Assembly (NCBI RefSeq): GCF_000702545.1 | Contig: NZ_JNIO01000008.1 | Span: 310,001 to 374,000, forward strand | Length of the DNA: 64,000 nt | Direction: 5' to 3' | Source: Selenomonas sp. AB3002 | GTDB taxonomy: Bacteria; Bacillota; Negativicutes; Selenomonadales; Selenomonadaceae | In this document: in pieces, positions 16,985 through 25,118 of the stretch | Layout of the letters: each line of letters opens with the position of its first letter | Position numbering within the stretch: the stretch's first letter is position 1 | Program-made: the position numbers and the translations under genes | The notes under the pieces: model-generated | Database searches by the model: none | Seen by the model: only the letters and a program-made list of their open reading frames with translations | What the model was told of the DNA's origin: nothing

Positions 16985-17623
16985 TTGCTCCATATCGTAA
17001 GGGAAGGCTATCCTTTCATAGGTTTCTGCCTGGCCTTGGCAATAATTTTGGGTTTCTCGGTCAGCCCTTATGTGGCGGTGGTTCCCGCTGTGCTGGCCCT
17101 GTATTTCATGTACTTTTTCCGCAATCCCCGGCGGGAGATTGCGAAAGACTCCCAGCATATCCTTTCCCCTGCCGACGGCACGGTGCAGGACATTGCGGAG
17201 CTGAAGCATGATGAGGATGACTTTGTGCAGGGGCCCTGCAAGAAGGTCACGATTTTCATGTCTGTCTTCAATGTCCATGTGAATCGCAGCCCTATGGACG
17301 GGGAAATCAAGCTGCAGAAGTACTTTTGTGGCCGTTTTCGTCCTGCCTACAAGGATGAGGTGGGCTTTGTGAATGAGCATCACCTTATCGGTCTGGAAAA
17401 TGATCGTCTGCGCATTACGGTGAAGCAGATTGCGGGCATTCTGGCACGGCGCATTGTGTCCTGGGTGACCTTGGAGGACAAGCTGAAGCAGGGTGACCTG
17501 TACGGCATGATCCGCTTCGGTTCCTGCCTGGAAATCGTCATGCCTGCCGAGGTGGAGGTATGCGTCAGGAAGGGCGAAAAGGTTACAGGGGGACAGACTG
17601 TTATCGGGAGGCTGAAGGACTGA
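16985..17623 (+). CDS. psd: Phosphatidylserine decarboxylase, short form
   Basis: A 212-residue PSD of the short class. After self-cleavage to a pyruvoyl enzyme it decarboxylates phosphatidylserine to phosphatidylethanolamine at the inner membrane. Two hydrophobic N-terminal segments (residues 10-45) precede YFFRNPRRE, LSPADGTV, FMSVFNVHVNRSP and NEH; the processing site is the GS of RFGSCLE near residue 180. Cleavage there makes a long beta chain and a short alpha chain. The TTG start follows AGGAGGTGGAG. The stop overlaps the ATG of pssA (TGATG), so the two consecutive enzymes of the pathway are translationally coupled. Confidence 0.94.
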   Translation: MLHIVREGYPFIGFCLALAIILGFSVSPYVAVVPAVLALYFMYFFRNPRREIAKDSQHILSPADGTVQDIAELKHDEDDFVQGPCKKVTIFMSVFNVHVNRSPMDGEIKLQKYFCGRFRPAYKDEVGFVNEHHLIGLENDRLRITVKQIAGILARRIVSWVTLEDKLKQGDLYGMIRFGSCLEIVMPAEVEVCVRKGEKVTGGQTVIGRLKD

Positions 17624-18330
17624 TGGATTACCGCAAGATCATTCCGAATACGTGCACATCCATGAACCTGGTGTTCGGCATGTGTTCAATCATAGCAACA
17701 ATCAACCATGATTTCGTTTGGGGCTCAATTTTCATTCTGCTGGCCCTGGTGGCTGATGGTTTGGACGGACGTACGGCCCGTTTCTTCGGGGTGTCCAGTG
17801 AGATGGGCAAGGAGATGGATTCACTTTGCGACCTAGGCTCTTTCGGCATAGCCCCGGCCATTCTGGCCTGGTCTTTGGTGCTGAAGGATTTTGGCTTCCT
17901 GGGCATGGCTGTGGCTATCTTCTTTGCCATCTGCGGCATGTGGCGGCTGGCCCGCTTCAATGTGAACGCTGACGTGGTGCACGGCTATTTCATGGGGCTG
18001 GCTATCCCTGCCGGGGGCAATATTGTGGCTATGTCCACCCTGCTCTTCGTGGAGACGGGCTTTGACCCTCATGCACTGGGCTATAGCTATCCTCTGCTCA
18101 TGGCAGTGGTGGCTTATCTCATGGTGAGTCATGTGCACTATCCCAATTTCAAGGGAGACGGTGCCGAGCCCATCTATCTGCCCACCAAGATTTTCGCTGC
18201 CCTGTTCTTTGCCGCCATTCTCTATCTGGGGTCTGGGGCTATCGTGCCTGCCATTCTGGCAGCTGTCTTTGGCACCTATGCGGCCAGCGGCATACTTAAT
18301 TCAATCATTGCAATAGCAAGGAAAGGCTGA
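17623..18330 (+). CDS. pssA: CDP-diacylglycerol--serine O-phosphatidyltransferase
   Basis: A 235-residue integral membrane CDP-alcohol phosphatidyltransferase that makes phosphatidylserine from CDP-diacylglycerol and serine, supplying the Psd encoded just upstream. The CDP-alcohol motif D-G-x2-A-R-x8-G-x3-D-x3-D is complete: DGRTARFFGVSSEMGKEMDS followed by LCD at about residues 48-70. About seven hydrophobic segments are visible. The ATG at 17623 overlaps the psd stop. An in-frame extension to 17560 lies inside psd and is not used in my view. The next gene, a membrane glycosyltransferase, follows after six bases. Confidence 0.95.
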   Translation: MDYRKIIPNTCTSMNLVFGMCSIIATINHDFVWGSIFILLALVADGLDGRTARFFGVSSEMGKEMDSLCDLGSFGIAPAILAWSLVLKDFGFLGMAVAIFFAICGMWRLARFNVNADVVHGYFMGLAIPAGGNIVAMSTLLFVETGFDPHALGYSYPLLMAVVAYLMVSHVHYPNFKGDGAEPIYLPTKIFAALFFAAILYLGSGAIVPAILAAVFGTYAASGILNSIIAIARKG

Positions 18331-18336
18331 TAGTAA

Positions 18337-19602
18337 GTGGCATACCCTTTTGATATAGTCATGGTTCCCATGCAGATTCTGATTTTCCTCTTTACCCTGT
18401 ACTTCTTTGTCATAGGCTTCTGCGGTCTTTGGCGCCGCAGGGAACAGAAAATCATGACACCGAAAAAGACCTTTGCTGTCATTGTGGCCGCGCATAACGA
18501 GCAGGCGGTTATTGGGCAGCTGGTGGAGAATCTGCAGCACCTCAATTATCCCAAGGAGCTGTTTGATGTCTTCGTCATTGCGGATAACTGCAATGACAAT
18601 ACGGCTGAGATTGCTGGCAAGGCTGGTGCCATCGTCTGCGAGCGCACTCATCCTACCAAAAAGAGCAAGGGCTTTGCTCTGGAGTGGATGTTCGAGAAGC
18701 TCTTTGAGATGGAAAAACAGTATGATGCCGTAGTCATCTTTGACGCGGACAATCTTGTTCATCCCCAGTTCCTGATGGAGATGAACAACCGCCTTTGCAA
18801 GGGAGACAAGATAATCCAGGGCTATCTGGATGCCAAGAACCCCTACGATACCTGGGTGGCAGGCACCTTTGCCATCGCCTTCTGGGTCATCGACCACATT
18901 TCCCATCTGGCCAAGACCAATATCGGTCTTTCTGCCGTACTGGGCGGCACGGGCATGTGCATCACCACGGATGTGCTGAAGAAGCATGGTTGGCGCGCCA
19001 CCTGTCTGACGGAGGACATGGAGTTCACCATGAAGTCCCTGGCTGAGGGCATCAAGACCACCTGGGCCCATGATGCTATCGTCTATGACGAGAAGCCCTT
19101 GACCTTCAAGCAGTCCTGGAATCAGCGCAAGCGCTGGGCCCAGGGACAGTTCGATGTGGCGCACCGCTTCATCCCCAAGATGCTCATTGAGGGCTGGCGG
19201 CAGAAGGATATCCGCATCTGGGATGGCTGCATCTATCTTCTGCAGCCCCACTTCCTGATGATATCCACCTTCTTCATCATCATCAGCTACGTGCAGCTGG
19301 GCTTTGAGCCTTTCTACACCAATATCTACACTCTGCTGCCTTCGCAGATGATGACGGCCATCATGATGGGCCAGTACATCCTGCCCATGATCATTCTCTT
19401 CAAGATCAGGGCAAAGTGGAAGGCCTGGCTCTACATGCTGCTCTATCCCGTGTTCATCTACTCCTGGATTCCAATCATCTTCCTGGGTTTCATCCACAGG
19501 AATGAGCACGAGTGGAGCCACACTCAGCACACCCGGGCCATGAACATGGCAGACCTGGTGGGCAACGTGAAGAACACCAAGGGCTTCGACAAATTGAATT
19601 GA
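18337..19602 (+). CDS. Membrane family 2 glycosyltransferase, processive type
   Basis: A 421-residue GT2 enzyme. An N-terminal membrane helix (residues 8-30) is followed by the GT-A fold: VIVAAHNEQAVIG, the DxD-like FDADNLV, TEDMEFT, and the QRKRW form of the Q-x-x-R-W motif found in cellulose/hyaluronan/poly-GlcNAc synthase-like enzymes. Three or four hydrophobic segments at the C-terminus would form the membrane channel. The product could be an exported polysaccharide or a glycolipid. The GTG start is directly behind pssA, so it may belong to the psd-pssA transcript. A weak terminator follows. The sugar is not predictable from the sequence. Confidence 0.88.
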   Translation: MAYPFDIVMVPMQILIFLFTLYFFVIGFCGLWRRREQKIMTPKKTFAVIVAAHNEQAVIGQLVENLQHLNYPKELFDVFVIADNCNDNTAEIAGKAGAIVCERTHPTKKSKGFALEWMFEKLFEMEKQYDAVVIFDADNLVHPQFLMEMNNRLCKGDKIIQGYLDAKNPYDTWVAGTFAIAFWVIDHISHLAKTNIGLSAVLGGTGMCITTDVLKKHGWRATCLTEDMEFTMKSLAEGIKTTWAHDAIVYDEKPLTFKQSWNQRKRWAQGQFDVAHRFIPKMLIEGWRQKDIRIWDGCIYLLQPHFLMISTFFIIISYVQLGFEPFYTNIYTLLPSQMMTAIMMGQYILPMIILFKIRAKWKAWLYMLLYPVFIYSWIPIIFLGFIHRNEHEWSHTQHTRAMNMADLVGNVKNTKGFDKLN

Positions 19603-19609
19603 CCATCTA

Positions 19610-19636
19610 GCACTTCGCAGCAGCGGGGTGCTTTTC
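19610..19636 (+). terminator. Intrinsic terminator after the GT2 gene
   Basis: GCACTTCGC pairs with GCGGGGTGC (two G-U pairs) around AGCA, followed by TTTTCTCTC. Confidence 0.65.
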
Positions 19637-19658
19637 TCTCTAAAGGAGGAAATAAAGA

Positions 19659-20036
19659 ATGTATACACTGAAAGTAGAGGGGGCTTTTGAGGCCGCCCAC
19701 CGGGTGGCGGGCTATCCGGGCAAGTGCGACAGGCTCCATGGCCACAACTGGGTGGTGGAAGCCACAGTGAAGGGGACTGAGCTGGACGAGCTGGGGATGC
19801 TGGTGGACTTCAAGGTCATCAAGAAAGCCTTGAAAAACACTCTGGAGCGTTTCGACCACCGTTACCTGAATGAACTGGCACCCTTCAAGGAGGGGCTTAA
19901 TCCCACAGCGGAGAATTTGTCCCGTATCATCTTTGAGGAGCTGGAGGAAAGCGAGGTCTTCCAGCGGGACAGCCAGCTGGCGGCTGTCACTGTCTTTGAA
20001 TCACCGAAATCCAGCGTCACTTATACAAAGGACTGA
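19659..20036 (+). CDS. queD: 6-carboxy-5,6,7,8-tetrahydropterin synthase
   Basis: A 125-residue QueD of the PTPS fold. It converts 7,8-dihydroneopterin triphosphate to 6-carboxytetrahydropterin, the substrate of QueE in queuosine (7-deazaguanine) synthesis. Zinc ligands are the histidine in EAAHRV and the two of HGH; the catalytic cysteine is in GKCDRLHGHN. A DHRYLN motif and the C-terminal FES glutamate region are also present. The start is ATG 19659 with an AAAGGAGG ribosome binding site. queE begins three bases after the stop. queC and queF are not in the window. Confidence 0.95.
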   Translation: MYTLKVEGAFEAAHRVAGYPGKCDRLHGHNWVVEATVKGTELDELGMLVDFKVIKKALKNTLERFDHRYLNELAPFKEGLNPTAENLSRIIFEELEESEVFQRDSQLAAVTVFESPKSSVTYTKD

Positions 20037-20039
20037 GCC

Positions 20040-20771
20040 ATGAAAGAAAATCTTATCGAAATTTTTTCTTCCATCCAGGGAGAGGGAAAATACGTGGGCT
20101 GCCGTCAGGTCTTCGTGCGCTTCGAGGGCTGCAACCTGGACTGCCGCTACTGCGATACGGAAAATGAGCCGGGCAGCCACAAGACCTGCGATATAGAAAC
20201 CTATGCTGGCAGCCGTGAATTCGCCAGGGTGCCTAATCCCCGCGCTGCCAGTCAGGTGGCTATGGAAATAAACCGCCTGTGCCAGGAAGTGCCCCATCAG
20301 GCTGTGAGCTTCACCGGGGGAGAGCCCTTGCTGCACGCTGACTTCATCCGTGAGGTTGCCAAAGAAATAGAGGTGCCTGTCTTCCTAGAGACCAATGGCA
20401 CCCTCTATAAGCAGCTGGAGAGCATCATAGATATCACGGACATCATCAGCATGGACATCAAGCTCCCCAGCATTGTCACCCAGCCCCAGTGGGAGGCCCA
20501 CAGGCGCTTTATCGAGATAGCCAGGGCCAAAGACCTCTATATCAAGCTGGTGGTGGCTGAGGAAACCACGGAAGCAGAATTCCGTCAGGCCATCGACCTG
20601 GTGGCAGAGACCGCCCCGGAAACCCTCTTCATCATCCAGCCCGTGACTCCTTATGGCGGCGTCAAGGCTGCCAGCCCGGAGAAAATCCTTATATGCCAGA
20701 ACTATGCTCTGACCAAACTAAAAGATGTAAGGGTTATTCCTCAGACACATAAGATGATTGGGCAGATTTAA
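20040..20771 (+). CDS. queE: 7-carboxy-7-deazaguanine synthase
   Basis: A 243-residue radical SAM enzyme that rearranges 6-carboxytetrahydropterin to 7-carboxy-7-deazaguanine. The Fe-S ligands are in CNLDCRYCD (C-x3-C-x2-C, residues about 31-38), preceded by SIQGEG and FVRFEG, as is typical for QueE. The SAM motif FTGGEPLLH lies near 85, and an ETNGT strand follows. The cysteine loop is the short type. It is coupled to queD by a 3-base gap. After the stop lies the 610-base non-coding stretch before glnA. Confidence 0.95.
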   Translation: MKENLIEIFSSIQGEGKYVGCRQVFVRFEGCNLDCRYCDTENEPGSHKTCDIETYAGSREFARVPNPRAASQVAMEINRLCQEVPHQAVSFTGGEPLLHADFIREVAKEIEVPVFLETNGTLYKQLESIIDITDIISMDIKLPSIVTQPQWEAHRRFIEIARAKDLYIKLVVAEETTEAEFRQAIDLVAETAPETLFIIQPVTPYGGVKAASPEKILICQNYALTKLKDVRVIPQTHKMIGQI

Positions 20772-20827
20772 GGCTCTTCGTCTGTAGAAGGCGGTTCATG
20801 AGCCGGGCAAATAGGGAGTTTTAGACA

Positions 20828-20858
20828 TGCATTTCACTGTTGCAAAGCAGTGGAATGT
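20828..20858 (+). terminator. Hairpin downstream of queE
   Basis: GCATTTCACTG and CAGTGGAATGT pair around an 8-base loop, with one wobble. There is no clear T-run, so terminator function for queDE is uncertain. The intergenic stretch then continues into the promoter and structured RNA described next. Confidence 0.4.
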
Positions 20859-20884
20859 ATACATATAGATTTATCAGAAAATAA

Positions 20885-20913
20885 TTGACTTTCTATCAAA
20901 TGCGTAGTACAAT
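20885..20913 (+). promoter_or_regulatory. Strong sigma-70-type promoter of the structured RNA region
   Basis: TTGACT (20885-20890), a 17-base spacer and TACAAT (20908-20913). The predicted start is near 20920. No ORF begins for more than 450 bases downstream, so the first product is a non-coding RNA or a long leader. Confidence 0.75.
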
Positions 20914-20919
20914 GGTCCT

Positions 20920-21187
20920 ATAGAAAACAGAAGCGGATCCGTAGCAGGGAACGCACCCTGCGGGTATGAGCTGTAAGCGTCTCCTCCTAAGGGACGATGA
21001 GGGGATTCATTGAGCGCTACGCGCTACGGTCCTGATGGACTTATGCCGGACGGTTCATAGGCGACTGCGGCCTGCTGGTTCAGGCGGCACGGCGTCCATC
21101 ACTACTATAGACGACGCTCCTGGTACTGAGGGAGGAGTCACTGAGGCCATACCTTGAGCCTTCTGTGTATTGCCGGTGTCTATTTTT
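20920..21187 (+). ncRNA. Candidate structured non-coding RNA upstream of glnA
   Basis: Between a good promoter and a T5 tract at 21183-21187 lies a GC-rich stretch without a supported ORF but with many self-complementary parts. ACAGAAG (20927-20933) pairs with CTTCTGT (21160-21166) and would close the whole structure. Internal stems include GCAGGG/CCCTGC, CGTCTC/GGGACG, AGCG/CGCT, GGTCC/GGACT and GCCTG/CAGGC. I compared it by eye with RNase P RNA, tmRNA, SRP RNA, T-box and common riboswitch cores and found no match. It may be an independent small RNA (6S-like in size range) or the first part of a glnA leader. Confidence 0.5.
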
Positions 21188-21207
21188 GTATACATGGAGG
21201 AATGTCT

Positions 21208-21323
21208 TTACAAAGCATTGTAACTGTGTTACTATAATTCCCGTAGAAAGTCATATATGGCAAAGGCGCCATGCAAGGAGAGTTTCCCGCCCGCGAAGGT
21301 GGTTTCTTCTGGCATGGCTTTTT
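21208..21323 (+). promoter_or_regulatory. Putative transcription attenuator in the glnA leader
   Basis: A terminator-like hairpin is formed by GCCATGC (21268-21274) and GCATGGC (21312-21318) followed by TTTTT. Its left arm is also the right arm of a competing small hairpin, ATGGC-AAAGGC-GCCAT (21257-21272), so the two are mutually exclusive. That hairpin has a six-base loop with A at position 1 and G at position 4, the pattern bound by ANTAR antiterminators. A second hexaloop hairpin, TTACA-AAGCAT-TGTAA, lies at 21208-21223 but lacks G4. Regulation of glnA by conditional termination is therefore plausible. Confidence 0.5.
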
Positions 21324-21381
21324 ATGTGCCCATTTGCCTGTATCATGAAGTTGATATTTATTTTAAAAAGGGTGGTAAAAG

Positions 21382-23265
21382 ATGGATGAACTTCTGTATG
21401 TAATTCCCGCTAATTCCAGCAAGGAAGAAGTGCTCAAGTATGTAAGCGAGCATCCGGAAATCAAGTTCGTTTCCCTGGTGGGCATCGACATGGCCGGCAA
21501 TGATACCGATGAGAAGATTCCCATGCGCATCTTCGTTAAGGATATAGATGATTTCTATGCAGGTTCTGCTGTGCAGACCGACGGTTCTTCCGTTGTGCTC
21601 ACCGGCATCGCCACCCTGAACAACGCCAAGGTTGATATGCCTATCGACCCCACGGTGAACTGGTTCGTGGATTACAACTACGAGCATTATGACGAGAGCC
21701 TGGGCAAGCCTGTAGGCACCCTGCGCATCCCTGCCTTCCTGGTGCATGAGGGCAAGCGCGTTGACTCCCGTGCCGTGCTGGCAGATACCCTTGAATATGT
21801 GAAGAAGAACATGCTGGACCTGCTCCATGCCAATCCGCAAATTTCTGGCCTGGATTTGGACGGCAGCCAGGTGGAGGATATCTCCTTCACCTCCGCTACG
21901 GAGCTGGAGTTCTGGGTCAAGACTCCGCTGGATGAGGCCTCCATTGAAGAGATGGAAGCTTCCCAGGTCATGCAGGAGCAGTACTGGGAGCGTACCCACG
22001 GTGCTGTGCGCACGGCTCTTGAGGGCTGCGTGCTGGAACTGGACCGCTACGGCCTGAATGTAGAGATGGGCCATAAGGAAGTGGGCGGCCTCAAGGCTCA
22101 GATTGACGAGAGCGGCAAGATTGCCCACGTCTGCGAGCAGATTGAGGTTGACTGGCGCTTCGATAATGCCCTGCAGGCTGCAGATAACGAGATCCTGGTG
22201 CGCACCGTGGTAAAGGAGATCTTCCGTGCCAACGGCCTGGAAGTCAGCTTCAAGGCTAAGCCCATGATCGGCCTGGCCGGCAACGGCGAGCACACCCATA
22301 TCGGCATGGCTGCTGTCACCAAGGACGGCAAGTTCCATAACCTCTTTGCTCCTGCTGAGGCCAAGAAGGACTTCATGAGCGCTGTGGGCTATGGCGCTAT
22401 CATGGGCATGCTGAAGAACTACGAGGTCATCAACCCCTTCGTTTCCGCTACCAATGACTCCCTGAACCGTTTGAAGCCCGGCTTCGAGGCTCCGGTCTGC
22501 ATCGTCACCTCCCTGGGCCACAGCCCGGAGGTTCCTTCCCGCAACCGTACCATCCTGGCCGGCCTGATCCGTGACCTGGAGAACCCCATGGCCACCCGCT
22601 TCGAGCTCCGTGCCTGCAACCCCTACACCAACACCTATCTGGTCCTGGCAGCCATCTACTCCGCTTGCCTGGACGGCATTCAGATGGCAGTGAAGCACAC
22701 CACCGTGGAACTCCTGAAGGAGCTCTCCAAGAATGCTGGTGAGGAAGGCTTCTATCTGGAGAAGGACCGCGCTTACCGCAGCGAGGAGGATGTGTTCGAG
22801 GATTACACGGATGAGGAGCGCGACCGTCTCTTCGGTGCACCTCCTGCCACTGTCTGGGAGAACATGCAGAACTTCGAGGCTTATCCTGAGAAGAAGGCTG
22901 TCATAACCGCTGGCGGCGCTCTCCGCGACCAGATCATCGACGCTTTCCGCGCCGGTGCCCTGCTGCGCTGGAAGACTGAGCTGGTGGCCCGCATCATCCC
23001 GGAGAACCGCGATATCGTGCGCAAGGCCCGTGAGATTGAGTCCGACTGGGTGACCGACCAGGATGCTTACAACTGGAACAAGATTGCCATCCTGCGCAAC
23101 TACCTGGCCAAGGACAGCATTGATGAGAAGTCTCTCTTCACCCTGTTGATCAATGCCCTGAACGAGAAGGACTACGCAACCGCTTCCGGCCTGCAGGTGG
23201 AGATGTACGACAAGATGGAAGAGCTCAAGGCTCTCTATGACAGCTACAGCAAGAACATGCTGTAA
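21382..23265 (+). CDS. glnA: Glutamine synthetase, large divergent form
   Basis: A 627-residue glutamine synthetase that makes glutamine from glutamate, ammonia and ATP. The catalytic domain retains active-site signatures in altered form: TSATELEFW (metal-binding glutamate strand), GLNVEMGHKEVGG, the LAGNGEHTHIG loop in place of the usual NGSGMH, NRLKPGFEAP, and PSRNRT followed by FELRACNPYTNTYL. The protein is longer than type I enzymes (about 470) and shorter than type III (about 700). It has a C-terminal extension of some 150 residues rich in charged helices. No adenylylation site can be confidently identified. It is monocistronic, with a long regulated leader and a strong terminator. Confidence 0.93.
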   Translation: MDELLYVIPANSSKEEVLKYVSEHPEIKFVSLVGIDMAGNDTDEKIPMRIFVKDIDDFYAGSAVQTDGSSVVLTGIATLNNAKVDMPIDPTVNWFVDYNYEHYDESLGKPVGTLRIPAFLVHEGKRVDSRAVLADTLEYVKKNMLDLLHANPQISGLDLDGSQVEDISFTSATELEFWVKTPLDEASIEEMEASQVMQEQYWERTHGAVRTALEGCVLELDRYGLNVEMGHKEVGGLKAQIDESGKIAHVCEQIEVDWRFDNALQAADNEILVRTVVKEIFRANGLEVSFKAKPMIGLAGNGEHTHIGMAAVTKDGKFHNLFAPAEAKKDFMSAVGYGAIMGMLKNYEVINPFVSATNDSLNRLKPGFEAPVCIVTSLGHSPEVPSRNRTILAGLIRDLENPMATRFELRACNPYTNTYLVLAAIYSACLDGIQMAVKHTTVELLKELSKNAGEEGFYLEKDRAYRSEEDVFEDYTDEERDRLFGAPPATVWENMQNFEAYPEKKAVITAGGALRDQIIDAFRAGALLRWKTELVARIIPENRDIVRKAREIESDWVTDQDAYNWNKIAILRNYLAKDSIDEKSLFTLLINALNEKDYATASGLQVEMYDKMEELKALYDSYSKNML

Positions 23266-23307
23266 GATTCCCATACAACATCATCTTTTCCGTTAAAAGA
23301 ACAGAAT

Positions 23308-23341
23308 GCCCCGGTTCCTGCTTTGGAGCCGGGGCGTTTTT
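23308..23341 (+). terminator. Intrinsic terminator of glnA
   Basis: GCCCCGGTTCC and GGAGCCGGGGC form a strong GC-rich stem followed by GTTTTTG. The T-run merges with the -35 of the next promoter. Confidence 0.92.
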
Positions 23342-23368
23342 GACTAAATATGGCACTGATAGTATACT
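23340..23368 (+). promoter_or_regulatory. Promoter of the gluzincin gene
   Basis: TTGACT (23340-23345), a 17-base spacer and TATACT (23363-23368), 35 bases before the start codon. Confidence 0.7.
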
Positions 23369-23403
23369 AAGCCTGATAAATATCAGATTACGGAGAAGCG
23401 AAG

Positions 23404-25002
23404 ATGAAGAAGATAGCGTTATTGCTCATGACGTTGGTGCTCTTGGGGGCGGGGGCCTTGCTGGGCTACAAGTCTGCCCGGCAGGATGCCCTCTGGCAGA
23501 TAGGAAATCAGCTGGGAATGGTATCCGAAAAGGACGGCAGGATACTGGTGCAGGGAGAGGGAGAACTGGCTGAGACCAGCCTGAAAGATGTGGAGAAGGC
23601 GGCCGATGCCTTCAACCCCTTCCTGCAGGAACAGCTGGGGGCCCATCTGCGGCACCAGGTGGAGCTTTATGTGGCAGGGGAGGAAACTGCCTATCGTAAA
23701 GTGCTGGAGAGGGAGTTTGGTCTCTCAGCTGAGGAAGCAGCCCAGGTGGCCTCCATTTCCGGGGGGTGGTCCGGGGGAAGCAGCCATATCACTGCCATCA
23801 ATGCCGGAGCAGGAGTGATGTCCACTTACGGGGACAGGTACAACACTACGGGCCATGAGCTTTTTCATCAGCTTCAGCATGAGTTGAGCAATGGCAGGGA
23901 TGTGGAGGAGAGCTCTCTTTTCTGGTTGGAGGAGGGGACGGCGGACTATGTGGGAGCGGCCCTGGCAGAGCATCTTGGGGGCAAGCCCCTCTGGAAGTGG
24001 CAGCTTGATGTGAAGGCCGCTCTGGTGCGGGCAGAATCCACTGTGAAGCCGGAATCACTGCAGCATTGCAGCTTTGAGACCCGCAAGAAACTCATGGGCA
24101 AGGAGTATCATACCTATCAGGTGGCAGATTTGATGACTGATTACCTGCTGAGCCGCTTTCCTGAGGAAAGGCGCCTGCCCCTGCTGGCAGAGTATTTCCG
24201 CGCTTTGGGGAAAACTGAAGATGGCGAGACGGCCTTTCAGCAGGTTTTTGGGCTGGAGCTTTCTGCCTTTCTGGAGGAATACAGGACTTGGTGGCAGGCT
24301 TTTGTCCGGCAGCCGGTGGTTTTTGCCTGGCATCAGTCCGGGCAGGAAACGGCTGAGGACAGAGCCGTCATGAGAGAGATGGAGGCGGCCGGGGACTGGC
24401 TGGCCAGGAATCTGGGCAGCCAGCTGCGGGGGGAATACGGAGTCGTGCTGGCGCCAGATGAAGAATCCATGACAGAGTCTCTTGTCCAATATACGGAAAT
24501 TCCCTTGGGAGAGGCCAGGAAAATGTCAGAAAGAAGCCTTTGCATTGAAAATGGGGGGCTCTTGGTGCTGAATGCAAGCCATCTGCAGGAATCCCAGCAA
24601 CGGGCCTTCAGTCTGGGGCTTCTTGTCATGCGCACATACGAGCGGCAGGTGCTGGGGAATTCCCGTGAGACTGGCCAGGCCTGGCTGCTGCACGGGGCGG
24701 CTTATCTGGCGGGAGTCAGCCGTCAGGCAGAGGTAAGCGGCTACGAAGTGGAGGATTATATCAGGACGGCCAGGGAAAATGTGCGGGGCAGGAACCTGCC
24801 CCGGGCCAGGGATTTGCAAAGCGAGGCGGATTATAACCGGGCAGTGGAGAAGTATGGGGAGAAGGAAATCGCTTCCCTGACGGAACTGGCGGTCTATGAA
24901 CTGGTGCGTTCCCACGGCTGGAGCAGCTTTGCAAGGTATTTGCAGGAAACGGCCAAAAGCAAGGATGGAGGACGCGCTTTTAGAAGTATTTATGGCAAAT
25001 AA
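23404..25002 (+). CDS. Exported zinc metallopeptidase of the MA (gluzincin) clan
   Basis: A 532-residue protein with an N-terminal signal or anchor (MKKIALLLMTLVLLGAGALLG). The peptidase part, about residues 60-300, has HELFH (the H-E-x-x-H zinc motif, near residue 155) and, some 25 residues later, WLEEGTADYVG, whose glutamate is the third ligand typical of gluzincins such as peptidase MA-like proteins. The C-terminal ~200 residues repeat the same layout in degraded form (HLQESQQRAFSLG, a TADYV-like segment missing), so it may be an inactive second copy. It acts outside the cytoplasm; the substrate is unknown. It has its own promoter and is unrelated to its neighbours. Confidence 0.8.
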   Translation: MKKIALLLMTLVLLGAGALLGYKSARQDALWQIGNQLGMVSEKDGRILVQGEGELAETSLKDVEKAADAFNPFLQEQLGAHLRHQVELYVAGEETAYRKVLEREFGLSAEEAAQVASISGGWSGGSSHITAINAGAGVMSTYGDRYNTTGHELFHQLQHELSNGRDVEESSLFWLEEGTADYVGAALAEHLGGKPLWKWQLDVKAALVRAESTVKPESLQHCSFETRKKLMGKEYHTYQVADLMTDYLLSRFPEERRLPLLAEYFRALGKTEDGETAFQQVFGLELSAFLEEYRTWWQAFVRQPVVFAWHQSGQETAEDRAVMREMEAAGDWLARNLGSQLRGEYGVVLAPDEESMTESLVQYTEIPLGEARKMSERSLCIENGGLLVLNASHLQESQQRAFSLGLLVMRTYERQVLGNSRETGQAWLLHGAAYLAGVSRQAEVSGYEVEDYIRTARENVRGRNLPRARDLQSEADYNRAVEKYGEKEIASLTELAVYELVRSHGWSSFARYLQETAKSKDGGRAFRSIYGK

Positions 25003-25054
25003 GAGCATGGATAAAATTTTCATATAAAAAATCCATGGTGACAAGGAAAAATAC

Positions 25055-25083
25055 TTGACAGCAGTCTGGAGAGTGCGTATAAT
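25055..25083 (+). promoter_or_regulatory. Consensus promoter of the ylxM-ffh-rpsP-trmD operon
   Basis: TTGACA, a 17-base spacer and TATAAT: a perfect sigma-70 consensus, as expected for a constitutively strong translation/SRP operon. Confidence 0.9.
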
Positions 25084-25118
25084 AGCCAATGTCAAGGAGA
25101 TAACCTTGGCAGATATCA

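Noticed and set aside
20772-21381. Group II intron, RNase P RNA, tmRNA, SRP RNA or a T-box in the queE-glnA gap
   Set aside because: Pieces such as GGACGGTTC looked suggestive, but the hallmark cores (domain V, GAGGAAAGTCC, GGAAGCAGC, the tmRNA tag, GGGTGGNACCGCG) are absent.
21358-23274. 638-codon minus-strand frame opposite glnA
   Set aside because: A shadow of the GC-rich glnA coding sequence; no domain, start signal or promoter is visible.
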